Part shown: piece by piece, positions 45,923-54,774 of the stretch
Numbering within the stretch: the first letter of the stretch is position 1
Layout of the letters: each line of letters begins with the position of its first letter
Assembly (NCBI GenBank): GCA_036250225.1
Contig: JAPZLL010000030.1
Span: 186,001-250,000 of the forward strand
Length of the DNA stretch: 64,000 bases
DNA from: Cercophora sp. LCS_1
Taxonomy: Eukaryota; Ascomycota; Sordariomycetes; Sordariales; Lasiosphaeriaceae
Direction: 5' to 3'
Translations under genes and position numbers: made by a program
Notes under the pieces: generated by a model
Database searches by the model: none
The model's input: only the letters and a program-made list of their open reading frames with translations
What the model was told of the DNA's origin: nothing

Positions 45923-46697
45923 GTCGGCGTGCTGTTTTGTGAGAAATGTAGTCGAATTATGGATGTAGAGGTTGTGTTGATGGATAGCGACAACGATACG
46001 ACAGGGGCACAACCCTGTTTATGTATGACCTTGGTTGGCGCTTTTTGAGGAAACGATACAAAGACATTGATCGAGGTATAAAGACCCATAAGGGCGTTGC
46101 CTTGGTGCCTCCTTGCTTTGATTCCGGGAGTCGAGTCGGTGCGAACAAAGAAAGTCTCGGATTGCGGTTGTCGAACAATGCGATGGACGGCTGGAAAGTT
46201 CCCGGGGCCGACACAAAGAACCTGGGCCGTGGAAACTCAGCATCATCTTGTGGCCCTCGCTTGACCTTTGCTTGGGTCCTGCTGGGTAGTAGTCATAGAC
46301 TGTGTCCTAACTTCAAAACTCTCGAATAACCCGGTAGCCCTGGAATTGGGTTTATGCCTCTGGCTGTTCTGTAGGCATGAAGGACGAACACCTAAGACAG
46401 ATGCTTCCGTTTCGCAAGATAGTCTCTATCCAGTTAATTACCACCCCTGTAAGCGGACATGCTGAACCAAACCTCTCCAGGCGACCTCCTTCACACGCTA
46501 CTGGCTCGTTTTCGCCTTCAAGTTAGACAATGGCAAGTTCTGTTCTCTCAGCGGAACCAAGCCATGACGTCAAGATATCTCGGCCCCTAGTGTCTTCCTC
46601 TGGACCTTCACCAAAGAGTTTCTCCCAGAGCCTCAAAAAAACCATTGCGATGCCAATTCTCCGGAACATGGGCGTGGGGGTCTCGAATTGGCATTGC
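45923..46697. other. Intergenic upstream of the J-domain gene
   Basis: About 775 bases. The left end is the promoter and leader of the J-domain gene. The frames present are short and unconserved, and no RNA gene or repeat is seen. Confidence 0.55.
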
Positions 46698-47180
46698 TCA
46701 AGTACAAGACAGCAAATAAAAAGGCGACCTGGCCAATGGGGCAACAGTAGAATTCATGCGACAGCCCATCAAGGTAGTCAAAGATGACATTACCAATCGG
46801 AGGCGAGTCCGGGTGGGTTCTGAGCGTATGTGCCTCGGCGATGACGCCGCCTTGTGGGATTCGTCCACCAAAGCTGACGGGGGTATGTAGCTGGCTCTCC
46901 TGAAGGGAAAAGAGTAGTGGAGTGAACATTCTGGAGGAAAACCGCACAAAGGCTTGGACATGTGCCCAACTAGCAATAGCCCGGTAACTCTGAGGGGGGA
47001 GTAAGGTGTGGGGGTTGCATGCGGATGTGACTTGGGAGGAGAAACCAGCCTCATACCGCAGTCGTAAAGTCCATTGCAACCCAATATCGAAGATGTTCCC
47101 GGTGGAAAACTAGGAGAATCGCTTTCATCGTCGCCCGAGTACCCCGGGCCTCGCGTTTCTTCTGGCTCCGAGCTGGACAT
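46698..47180 (-). CDS. Weak hypothetical small gene
   Basis: An ATG in good context (AACAATGTCC) starts a 160-codon open frame. Its first 42 residues look protein-like and acidic (MSSSEPEETRGPGYSGDDES, then a Pro/Ser-rich stretch to LYDCG); the rest looks random. Canonical splice signals exist inside: GTATGA at 47056 with a TTTCCCTTCAG acceptor at 46900, and GTAATG with TTGGCCAG further on. Using both keeps the same final stop and gives about 87 residues. No family is recognised. It may be a species-specific gene, a gene remnant or chance. Confidence 0.25.
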   Translation of the reverse strand: MSSSEPEETRGPGYSGDDESDSPSFPPGTSSILGCNGLYDCGMRLVSPPKSHPHATPTPYSPLRVTGLLLVGHMSKPLCGFPPECSLHYSFPFRRASYIPPSALVDESHKAASSPRHIRSEPTRTRLRLVMSSLTTLMGCRMNSTVAPLARSPFYLLSCT

Positions 47181-48017
47181 TGTTATCGCTGAAGGAAATG
47201 AAATGAATGAGAGTCCTCGGGGCTCGTATCTCTGTCAACAGCAGAGTGCGTCCGCTCCCATGCGCTTTTTGAGTTGACGGGGAACGATGAGTTGCGCGAC
47301 CTCGGGGCACATGGTTCATGAAGCCGGTAGCAGTGCACTGTACAGAAGGAGTCCTGCGTAATGCAGTACGGCATGTTGGGACACGTCATCTTCCATCCCG
47401 AGTGAGCGAGGGGTGCCATCGCGCGTCGGTCGGGAGGGTGGCGGGTTGGGAACCGGGAGATTTGGCGTTGATCAGGAGTAGTGCATTGTCTTCGCAATAA
47501 TTTCTTCTAAGTTTCCAGGCTGGCAGGCTTCCAAAGGTACCTAGGCAGGTACGAAGCCAGGGCAACTTCCCTCGGAAGGGTGATGGAACGGAGACGAGTT
47601 GAGCACCCATCCGCTTCCCCCGATAGGACCATAAGAACACTAGAAAAGAGTTGAATAGTACGAGAAAAATGGGCAACTAAATTAAAAGACATGTTGGTCT
47701 AAATACCCACAGGCACTTTCCGGAGGATTGTTTTCCTAGAGAAAAAAGGGGTGTGAGCCCACAGTGCGCGCACAGTCTCCACACCGTCCCGCAGCACTCA
47801 CTTTCATCTCAGCTCACACCTCAATCCGTCAAACTCACCAACCACACCAGCTCCAACACCACGTTCCCACATAAAAAAGCCCGCGTATCTCAAACCACAA
47901 GGGCTCCAGGCGACCAACTCGTACAACACCACCATAAACTCTCAAAAACTCTCAAAAACTCTCAATAACCACACACCTCCGATCACCACACCCACACCTC
48001 ACATCAAACCCACCAAA
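47181..48017. other. Promoter region of the G-patch gene
   Basis: About 840 bases. From 47.75 kb the plus strand is C/A-rich (CACACC, CTCAAAAA repeats), typical of a fungal 5' leader, and ends at ACCAAAATGG. AGGTACCTAGG occurs at 47535-47545. No other gene is seen. Confidence 0.55.
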
Positions 48018-48968
48018 ATGGCCGACTCGGAAGAAGAAGATTACATGTCCATGACCTTCACCACCCCTTCCTCCAACTCTGCGCCAGAAACCTCCCTCCA
48101 ACGCCGCCTCCGCCTCCGCCGCGAAGCCGAAGCCCGCTCCCGCCCCAAATCCAAATCCGAGCTCGCAGCCGAGGAAGAATCCCGCCGGGAAGCAGCCCTC
48201 TCCACCTCGTTACTCACCAAGCCATCCGTCGGTGGCACCAAATCCAAAGGCCTCTCGATGATGGCCAAAATGGGATTCACAGGCGGCGCGCTCGGTAAAA
48301 AAGCTGATCCCTCCTCATCGTCAGCCGATGATCATCGCGTCGTGGAACCCATTCGGATTTCCATCAAAGACGGAAGGGAAGGGATTGGTTTGGAGAGTGA
48401 ACGGAAGAGAAAGCTCCGCGAGGCCGCGGAGGCGGCGGGGGAGAGGGTGAAAAAGGCCAAGGTGGATGAGGAGGGGTATCGCGAGAGAGTGAGGAGGGAG
48501 AGGGAGGATGGACGGTTGGAGAGGTTGGTGGGGGCTGCGCAAAAGGTTGTTGAGGGGTTGGAGGAGGGACGGGGAACGGGAATGTTGTTGAGGGGGGTGC
48601 CGGTTGTGTATAGGGGGTTGGTGAAGGTGAGGGAGGAGGCGGAACGGGAGAGAAGGATGAGGAGGGATGTGGAGAATGCGGTAAATAGTTCAAGACTGCC
48701 GGGGTATGAGGATGGGGAGGAGGATGAGGATGATAGGCGGGCGTTGGGGAAGACGGAGGCCATGGGGACCAAGTATGTGACGGCTGAGGACTTGGATGAG
48801 GAGGATGAGGAGCTGGATGAGTTTGATGCGTTGCCACCGGGGGAGAGGTTGGAGAAGGTGGTGGCGTATTTGAGAAAGGAGCATCGGTATTGCTTTTGGT
48901 GCAAGTATCAGTATCCGGATGAGGAGATGGAAGGGTGTGCGGGTTTGACGGAGGAGGATCACGATTAG
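48018..48968 (+). CDS. G-patch domain protein, GPATCH11-like
   Basis: Single-exon protein of 316 residues with a strong start context (ACCAAAATGGCC). A G-patch-like segment lies near 77-95 (GLSMMAKMGFTGGALGKK). G-patch proteins commonly activate DEAH-box RNA helicases in splicing or ribosome assembly. The middle is very rich in Arg, Glu and Lys, with likely long charged helices (about 115-230), followed by an acidic segment. The C terminus (about 262-316) has YCFWCKYQYPDEEMEGC and ends EEDHD, the DUF4187 signature shared with human GPATCH11 (CCDC75/CENP-Y). Nuclear RNA-processing function is inferred from the family. It is convergent with the PPR gene, 104 bases between stops. Confidence 0.9.
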   Translation: MADSEEEDYMSMTFTTPSSNSAPETSLQRRLRLRREAEARSRPKSKSELAAEEESRREAALSTSLLTKPSVGGTKSKGLSMMAKMGFTGGALGKKADPSSSSADDHRVVEPIRISIKDGREGIGLESERKRKLREAAEAAGERVKKAKVDEEGYRERVRREREDGRLERLVGAAQKVVEGLEEGRGTGMLLRGVPVVYRGLVKVREEAERERRMRRDVENAVNSSRLPGYEDGEEDEDDRRALGKTEAMGTKYVTAEDLDEEDEELDEFDALPPGERLEKVVAYLRKEHRYCFWCKYQYPDEEMEGCAGLTEEDHD

Positions 48969-49072
48969 CATGGTTCAGAATGAGTACCACAGTTTGGGTA
49001 TGAGTTTGGGGTGTAATTGTACATGTTGTAATTACAGGGAGGGTGGTCGTTACAATGCGGGTACTGTACACT

Positions 49073-51589
49073 CTACTGGGTGGCGTTGATCTTCCTGTGC
49101 CTGGCAACCCGCGCCGGGTCCTTGTTCAGCACAATGTCATACACATCCATATCTTGCGCCGCATCTTCCAGTGCTGGCAGAAGCTCCGCCTCTGGCACGT
49201 CAGTCGCCTTTGCCTTGATGAGAATGAGCTTCTCAAGGATCTCGCGCGGCTCGGCGTTCCTCTGCTCCATCGTCATTTCACCACCATATCCTTCGGCAGC
49301 CAACCGCTCCCGGTACTGGGTCTGGAGTTTGTGTATCAAGAAGTCCGCCTCCGCCGCGCGGGTGATATTCCGCTTGGTCTTGACCCTCAACGTTTCAGTG
49401 CCCGCGACAAGCCCAATCAGCAGAGGCCGCCATGGCACGAAATCAAAGAGTTCGGCCATGGCGCGTGTGGCAATGATCATACCGGCGTAGTCAGTCGTCT
49501 TGAGCATTGAGAAGAGCACAAGCTGGGAAAGCTCATCGCGAACATCGGGGCCGTCAAACTTCCAGTCGCTGTTGACCAGCTCGGCAAAGAACCGTCTGCT
49601 CTGGATAGCATCTCTTTCGGCGAGTTCAGGGTCTCTTGTGATGAGTCGGTTTACCGAGAGGGTGTTGTACAGTGCCCTGAAGGTATACGCGTCCGGAGCA
49701 ATATTTTGTTCCTGCGTCATCTCTTCGTATATCTGAACTGCCTTGTCCGCTTGGCCACTTTGGGCATGGGACCGAATCAGTTGGTTCATCAAGAAACTGG
49801 TGACACCAAGCTCGGCCTCTTGGAATGCCTCCCACAGCCTTCGGAGGCGGTCATCGAGCTTTCTGTCGCAGTAGTTCTCAGCCAAGATGGAAAAGGTCTC
49901 GGTGGTTGCCCTTGTTGCGCAATGGAACTCGGACTCTTCACCACCAACAGGACCAGGCCGAGGGAACGGCTCGTAAAATCGGATCGGTTTGTGCATGGAT
50001 GCTTGCCGTCCGCGCCTATGGACGAAGCGAAGTCGGCAATGGATCATGTCCCATGCCATCTGTTCCGCCTTATCCAGGTTGTTGGCATCCTCCGATCGAA
50101 TCCAAGCACCGATCAAGCCGTTCAGCTGATGTGGCGAAGGGCTTACCCCCTTTTCTTGCAGGAAAGCGACTACCTTGTAGGCGCCATCCAAATCGCCAGC
50201 TCCGATCAGGCGCTTCAACCATTTCCCAACAAAGAACTGGTTGCTAACCGCCATAGGTAGTTTCGTTCGGCCTCGGACATCAATAGCGCCTGAGAACATC
50301 ATGTCGACGAAAGCCTGTAGCGCTAACTCGACGCGGTTGTTCTCGAGGAAGATGGCAATGACATCATCGTAGTCCTCAATCGTCATGGTGTCGCCGAGCG
50401 CCTTGCGCATTTCCTGGTATTTCTCCCATGCTCGCTCACTAGTTGTGTCCTTGATTGACAAGGCTCGAATGATGGGGAACAAGATGCGAGCATCCGGCTG
50501 TTCTGCCGACTCCAACACGGTCTCGGCGGCTTTCACTGAGCGCTCGATATCCCCATGAAGAGCGCACATCCGCACACCGAGTTCCCAGTATCCCTTGAAG
50601 GTTTCAGGCTTTGCGCCGAGGGTCACCACAGCCTTCTTCCAGGCCTCAATGGCCTCCTCCTTCCACCCCTCAATGAACATGGCCTCGATCGCAAGAAGCT
50701 GCTGGGAGCCCCTGAGTTCGACGCCTGCAGCATTCATGTCCTTTGCTAGGGTATAAACGTGATGCATTCGGTTCGCATTGTCCACTCCCTCCCCATCCCA
50801 CGAGAGGATCATCCAGATGAAATCCCAGACCTCACGGGGGATGGTCTCCCAAGCCGTCGCTAGAGTCTTTCGAGCTGCCGAGTAGTACCTCCAACAGTCC
50901 ACCAGGTCCTTTTGCTTTGGGATACCGCCCCTCACAACGCTCTCCCGCGCAAGGAACGAATTGAGGTTCGTGACCGCCCTTTGCCTTGGCCCACTGAAGC
51001 CGGGAATGCGAAGCACACCATATTCCTCCGCCTCCGGCCCAACTTTGCCCTTATAATGTAGCCTCAATGACTTTTTGAACTGCTTCATCATGTCATCCGC
51101 CTTATCCGGGTCACCCGTTTTCTCGATCTCCTTGATCCTTCGCAGCGTCTTGAGCATCATCGCCTCGAGCTTGTCGATCTGCATTGCCACGTCCTCGTCG
51201 AGCCCGCTGGCACTGGCGCTGAACTCGTCGTTGTTCTTGAGCTTCTTGTATTCCCCCTTGCCCTTGTACTCGAAGTAGTTGACGTTCAATCCACCGTTAG
51301 GTAGACTGCTCCTGCTGGTCGGTGGACCATCGTTCTCTGGAAGCGCCTCGCCATCCTGTAACTCGGAGAGGATTTCTTTTGCGTCACGGCTGCGGAGAAC
51401 CGATCTTGCGGCGGCGGGGGATCTGACGGCAATCGGGGACCTCGTAGCGCTTCGTCGCGGTGGTGGCCTTCGGGAAAAAGTCGAGGCGTGTCTTGCGAAT
51501 GATTGCTGCGAACCCGGCTGCAGAGCTCGCAGCGTTGTCATGCAGGATTGGCAGACATAGCTTGTTCGAGCAGAGAGGGGAGTAGACAT
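49073..51589 (-). CDS. Pentatricopeptide-repeat protein, probably mitochondrial
   Basis: Large helical-repeat protein of 838 residues in one exon. The ATG at 51589 (MSTPLSARTSYVCQSC) is the first in frame; codons upstream are non-ATG. The N terminus is rich in Arg, Ser and Ala with almost no acidic residues up to about 75, as in a mitochondrial presequence. Clear PPR-like units include SFLMNQLIRSHAQSGQADKA followed by EEMTQEQNIAPDAYTF, LDGAYKVVAFLQEKGVSP and TIEDYDDVIAIFLENNRV. Fungal PPR proteins bind mitochondrial RNAs and control their maturation, stability or translation. I cannot say which one this is. It shares a 340-bp divergent promoter with RCL1. Confidence 0.88.
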   Translation of the reverse strand: MSTPLSARTSYVCQSCMTTLRALQPGSQQSFARHASTFSRRPPPRRSATRSPIAVRSPAAARSVLRSRDAKEILSELQDGEALPENDGPPTSRSSLPNGGLNVNYFEYKGKGEYKKLKNNDEFSASASGLDEDVAMQIDKLEAMMLKTLRRIKEIEKTGDPDKADDMMKQFKKSLRLHYKGKVGPEAEEYGVLRIPGFSGPRQRAVTNLNSFLARESVVRGGIPKQKDLVDCWRYYSAARKTLATAWETIPREVWDFIWMILSWDGEGVDNANRMHHVYTLAKDMNAAGVELRGSQQLLAIEAMFIEGWKEEAIEAWKKAVVTLGAKPETFKGYWELGVRMCALHGDIERSVKAAETVLESAEQPDARILFPIIRALSIKDTTSERAWEKYQEMRKALGDTMTIEDYDDVIAIFLENNRVELALQAFVDMMFSGAIDVRGRTKLPMAVSNQFFVGKWLKRLIGAGDLDGAYKVVAFLQEKGVSPSPHQLNGLIGAWIRSEDANNLDKAEQMAWDMIHCRLRFVHRRGRQASMHKPIRFYEPFPRPGPVGGEESEFHCATRATTETFSILAENYCDRKLDDRLRRLWEAFQEAELGVTSFLMNQLIRSHAQSGQADKAVQIYEEMTQEQNIAPDAYTFRALYNTLSVNRLITRDPELAERDAIQSRRFFAELVNSDWKFDGPDVRDELSQLVLFSMLKTTDYAGMIIATRAMAELFDFVPWRPLLIGLVAGTETLRVKTKRNITRAAEADFLIHKLQTQYRERLAAEGYGGEMTMEQRNAEPREILEKLILIKAKATDVPEAELLPALEDAAQDMDVYDIVLNKDPARVARHRKINATQ

Positions 51590-51929
51590 GAGAAGAATAA
51601 CAACGGTCACACACAGTCTGAAATTATCCACCCATTAAATCGTCAAGATATGAGAAAAAAGGAGCGAAATCGAAGGCGAATTGTACAAGTTGCAAACCAC
51701 ATCCACCATAACTCACCAAAAAGTCAGGGTCCCTGAATGACCGCCACCATCCCGAAAGCGCGCCAATCTTTTTCTTATCGCTCCTCCCGCGTCTGATAAG
51801 AAACCCAAAACCACACCGCCTGGCAGAATTTACTTCTCTCCGCCAAAATTTCCCCCAGGGAATTGGGAATTGAAGCAACCTTGCTCGTATCCAGCGATTC
51901 CAAAGCCAGAGGCGCCAAAAACCGCAGCC
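51590..51929. promoter_or_regulatory. Divergent promoter of PPR and RCL1 genes
   Basis: A 340-base spacer separates the start codons of two oppositely directed genes. It must contain both core promoters and leaders. It is moderately A-rich in the middle, with no obvious TATA. No coding sequence is seen. Confidence 0.7.
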
Positions 51930-53150
51930 ATGTCAGGCGAAACCAAACCCGAATTCATCCGCTTCACTGGCCACCGGGGCTTCACCCAACGGCTTGTCCT
52001 CTCAACCCTAACCGGACGACCCATCCACATCACGCAGATCCGTTCCTCCTCAGCAACACACCCCGGCCTCGCGCCGCACGAGATCTCGTTCCTCCGCCTC
52101 CTCGAAGCCGTCACCAACGGCAGCGCAATCGACATCTCGGTAACGGGAACAAAAATCGCCTACCAACCAGGCCTCATCACAGGTACTGTTGCCGGCGCCG
52201 GCTCCGCCGGCGATGTCATCAACTTCACCCTCCCCGACACCATCACGCGCGGCGTGACATATTTCCTCTTGCCATTGGCGCTGCTGGCGCCCTTTTCCAA
52301 AGCGCACATGAATGTGCGGTTTTCCGGCCCCGGTGTGATCACCGCTGCTACGCATGCTACTGGTGACATCTCGGTTGATACCTTTCGGACAGCGGCGCTT
52401 CCGCTCTACGGGCTGTTTGGGATCCCGCCGGCGCGGATTGAGCTAAGAGTATTGGCGAGATCGTGCGCGGGGCCGCGCGGGAAGGGAGGTGGTGGTGTGG
52501 TGGAGCTGAGGTTTGCTAGCCAGGTGCGGCTGCCCAAGACGTTGCATCTCAATCGCAGGCCGGGGAGGATTAGGCGTATTCGGGGTGTTGCGTATTGCAC
52601 GGGTGTGTCGGCGAGTCATAATAATCGGATGATTACGGCGGCGAGAGGAGTGTTGAACCAGCTGGTCTCGGATGTGCATGTTGCGGCGCAGTATGATCCG
52701 GCGCCGTTGGTGGGGGATGATAAAGGACCCAAGAGGAAGCTTGGTATCGGGTTTGGGTTGGGTTTGGTGGCCGAGTCGACCGCGGATGGTGTAATCTTCG
52801 CGGCGGATGAGGTTGCGCCGCCCGAGGGAGGTGTTGTGCCAGAGGACATCGGGACGCGGTGCGCATATCAGCTGTTGGAAGTTATTGCACAGGGTGGATG
52901 TGTGAGCGCTGCGTCATCAGCCACGGTGCTGACGTTGATGGCTATGGGCTCGGAGGATGTGGGCAGGTTGAGGTTAGGAAGGCAGGTGGTGGGGAGGGAA
53001 GAAACAATAGGACTGGCAAGGGACCTGAAGGCGTTTGGGGCGAGTAGTTGGGGCATTCGGGATGTTGATGATGACGAGGATGATACAGGCGATCTCCTGA
53101 TATCCGTGAAGGGGACGGGCGTTGGCAATATTGGTCGCAAGGTAGCATAA
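51930..53150 (+). CDS. RCL1: RNA 3'-terminal phosphate cyclase-like protein Rcl1
   Basis: Nucleolar factor that works with Bms1 in the SSU processome, needed for 18S rRNA maturation. Single exon, 406 residues; the start ATG at 51930 (MSGETKPEFIRFTGHRGF) matches the family N terminus. The RTC/Rcl1 fold is recognised from TGHRGFTQRLVLSTLTGRPI, the RGVTYFLLPLALLAPFSK segment, RGVAYCTGVSASHNNRM and the C-terminal GTRCAYQLLEVIAQGGCVSA block. In true cyclases this last region carries the nucleotidylated His within a VDEHLADQ-type motif. Here there is no His at that place, which fits the catalytically inactive Rcl1 branch. A short acidic insert (DVDDDEDDTGD) lies near the end. It is convergent with the DSC4-like gene, 88 bases between stops. 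Confidence 0.95.
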   Translation: MSGETKPEFIRFTGHRGFTQRLVLSTLTGRPIHITQIRSSSATHPGLAPHEISFLRLLEAVTNGSAIDISVTGTKIAYQPGLITGTVAGAGSAGDVINFTLPDTITRGVTYFLLPLALLAPFSKAHMNVRFSGPGVITAATHATGDISVDTFRTAALPLYGLFGIPPARIELRVLARSCAGPRGKGGGGVVELRFASQVRLPKTLHLNRRPGRIRRIRGVAYCTGVSASHNNRMITAARGVLNQLVSDVHVAAQYDPAPLVGDDKGPKRKLGIGFGLGLVAESTADGVIFAADEVAPPEGGVVPEDIGTRCAYQLLEVIAQGGCVSAASSATVLTLMAMGSEDVGRLRLGRQVVGREETIGLARDLKAFGASSWGIRDVDDDEDDTGDLLISVKGTGVGNIGRKVA

Positions 53151-53238
53151 GGACTGTAAGCTCGTGTGAAAGATACCCACCCATTAGACTTGCACAGCAT
53201 GCCGGCGGTGAGAAACCGGTTGTCAGGATTGGGTGTTA

Positions 53239-54275
53239 TTATTGACGTCTCTGCCGGCGATTTGCTATCCTCGCTCTCCTCTCCGCTGCTATGGCAGCGG
53301 CCAGAGTGGCTGTATACCCTAAACCTTGTAGTGAATACGCCGCGGCCGCTTGAACGTCGTTGCCAACCGATCGAACGGCATGCACTACGTGAAAATTAGC
53401 TAGAACGGCGTCGCCTGACCACAGTATATCCGTCAGGTCAACCGCCGTTTGCGAGTAGCTCGCTCCCAACTGCCCTCCGCTCTCTGTTGCTGTAAGAGGC
53501 TGTAGCTCAATATCCTCACTACTTCCCGCCAAGTTTTCTTCGTCTCTCCGAACACCTCGTTCTTCTGCGTCGTGGTCCTGCGTGGTTTCTGGTGCAGTAG
53601 CTGCGTCTGGCTGTCCTCCCGACACTGTCTGTAACGATGGCGTGACAGCTTTCCGGAGTTTCTCCCGTTCTTGATGTACCGCCAACATCAGACATTGAAC
53701 TGCCCAGATAAGAATGTCGAATGATATCAGACACAGTTTCCATGTGGGTGGCTTCTGTCCGACGAAGTCGACGATCACGCCACCATGCAGGTACCCTCTG
53801 GTCGTCTCGTTTGCCCGCGGTAGGTCAAAGAGTAGGTGGAAAAATACACAGAGTATGTTCGGCAGGAAGATTGCAAAGACATGCGGGCGATGAGCTGGCA
53901 GCAGGAACGTGCTCTCCTTCGGTGATATAAAGATGTAATGCGGCACGACACGGAGAAGAAGACGAGCAAATGAGCACCTAGTCGACAGTTAGACAGGTGC
54001 TATTCTCAGCGGCGGGTGTGGTCTTACTCCATGTAATAAAGAGTACAGAGATAGGCAAACACAATCGTGTCCAGGCTCTTTTGGAGGTGGCTCACGAACT
54101 GCAGCTTCTTGGCCAAACCCGCCTTTCGCTTCTCCTGCCGTTCCGACTCCTGTGCAGCCTCGTCGGCGCCGGTGACCACATCTTCGTCGTGGTCACTTGT
54201 CTCTAGATCGTCGTCGGCGTCGGGTCGGGGTGCGCGCTGCCGGGCCGCGAGGCTCGAGGAGGGATCATGGTTCAT
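53239..54275 (-). CDS. dsc4: DUF1746 membrane protein, Dsc E3 ligase subunit 4-like
   Basis: Likely subunit of the Golgi/endosomal Dsc ubiquitin ligase that in fission yeast and Aspergillus activates SREBP-type factors under low oxygen. Two exons, 54028-54275 and 53239-53977, flank a 50-bp intron (GTAAGA...GACTAG) and give 328 residues. The splice falls inside the conserved block and restores LYYMECSFARLLLR. After an acidic, polar N terminus, LQKSLDTIVFAYLCTLYYM begins the DUF1746 region. Hydrophobic segments follow (HVFAIFLPNILCVFFHLLF and LCLISFDILIWAVQCLMLAV). The C-terminal half is polar and then Ala/Arg-rich, ending RRQRRQ. The DUF1746 call is good. The Dsc4 role is by family. Confidence 0.85.
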
Positions 54276-54774
54276 AGCTTGCCGCCTGGTGGACAAGCTT
54301 GATTTGGCGCAACGAATTGAGGTGGACAGGAGTGTCCCGAGCCTCACATAGCTAGTTCAGAAGGAAAACATGCAAAACGGTGCTTCCTTCATGCAGGCAG
54401 GCGATAGTGCGCACTGCCTAGGATGCGAGCTATGTCATGCGACAAGATGGAGACAAAAAGGAGGATGACGACTTGCGAGATGCCGACTGCGAAGCTCTCA
54501 TCCCTAGTCGCTGTCGAGACAGTCGGCTTCGTGATAGGGTGTGGCGCGTGCCGTAGCATTGCCAAGACATTAAGGGAAGGGTTAGGGTTGATAGGCACGA
54601 AGTGGGGGACCCCTGCGCTTGTTGTCAGGCCCGAATCTATCGTTTGGCGGGGCATGAATTTGGGTGCGGGACACAGTGACTCAAAGTTCGCAACAGCAAC
54701 ACCCGACCGGCAACCACCGAACACTCCTTCCTTACAGCAGCTCCAGTACTCGCAGGCGCGTCAAAGTCGCAAAA
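54276..54774. promoter_or_regulatory. Divergent promoter of DSC4-like and FRS2 genes
   Basis: A 500-base spacer between start codons of oppositely directed genes. It contains a telobox-like AAGGGTTAGGGTTG at 54577-54590, about 185 bases before FRS2. Open frames crossing it have no recognised homology. Confidence 0.65.
54577..54590 (+). promoter_or_regulatory. Telobox-like motif (TTAGGG repeat)
   Basis: AAGGGTTAGGGTTG, nearly two telomere units. Telobox motifs (AACCCTAA on the other strand) are found in promoters of translation and ribosome genes and can bind Tbf1/Teb1-type proteins. FRS2 is a translation gene, so the position is fitting. A role is inferred. Confidence 0.4.
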
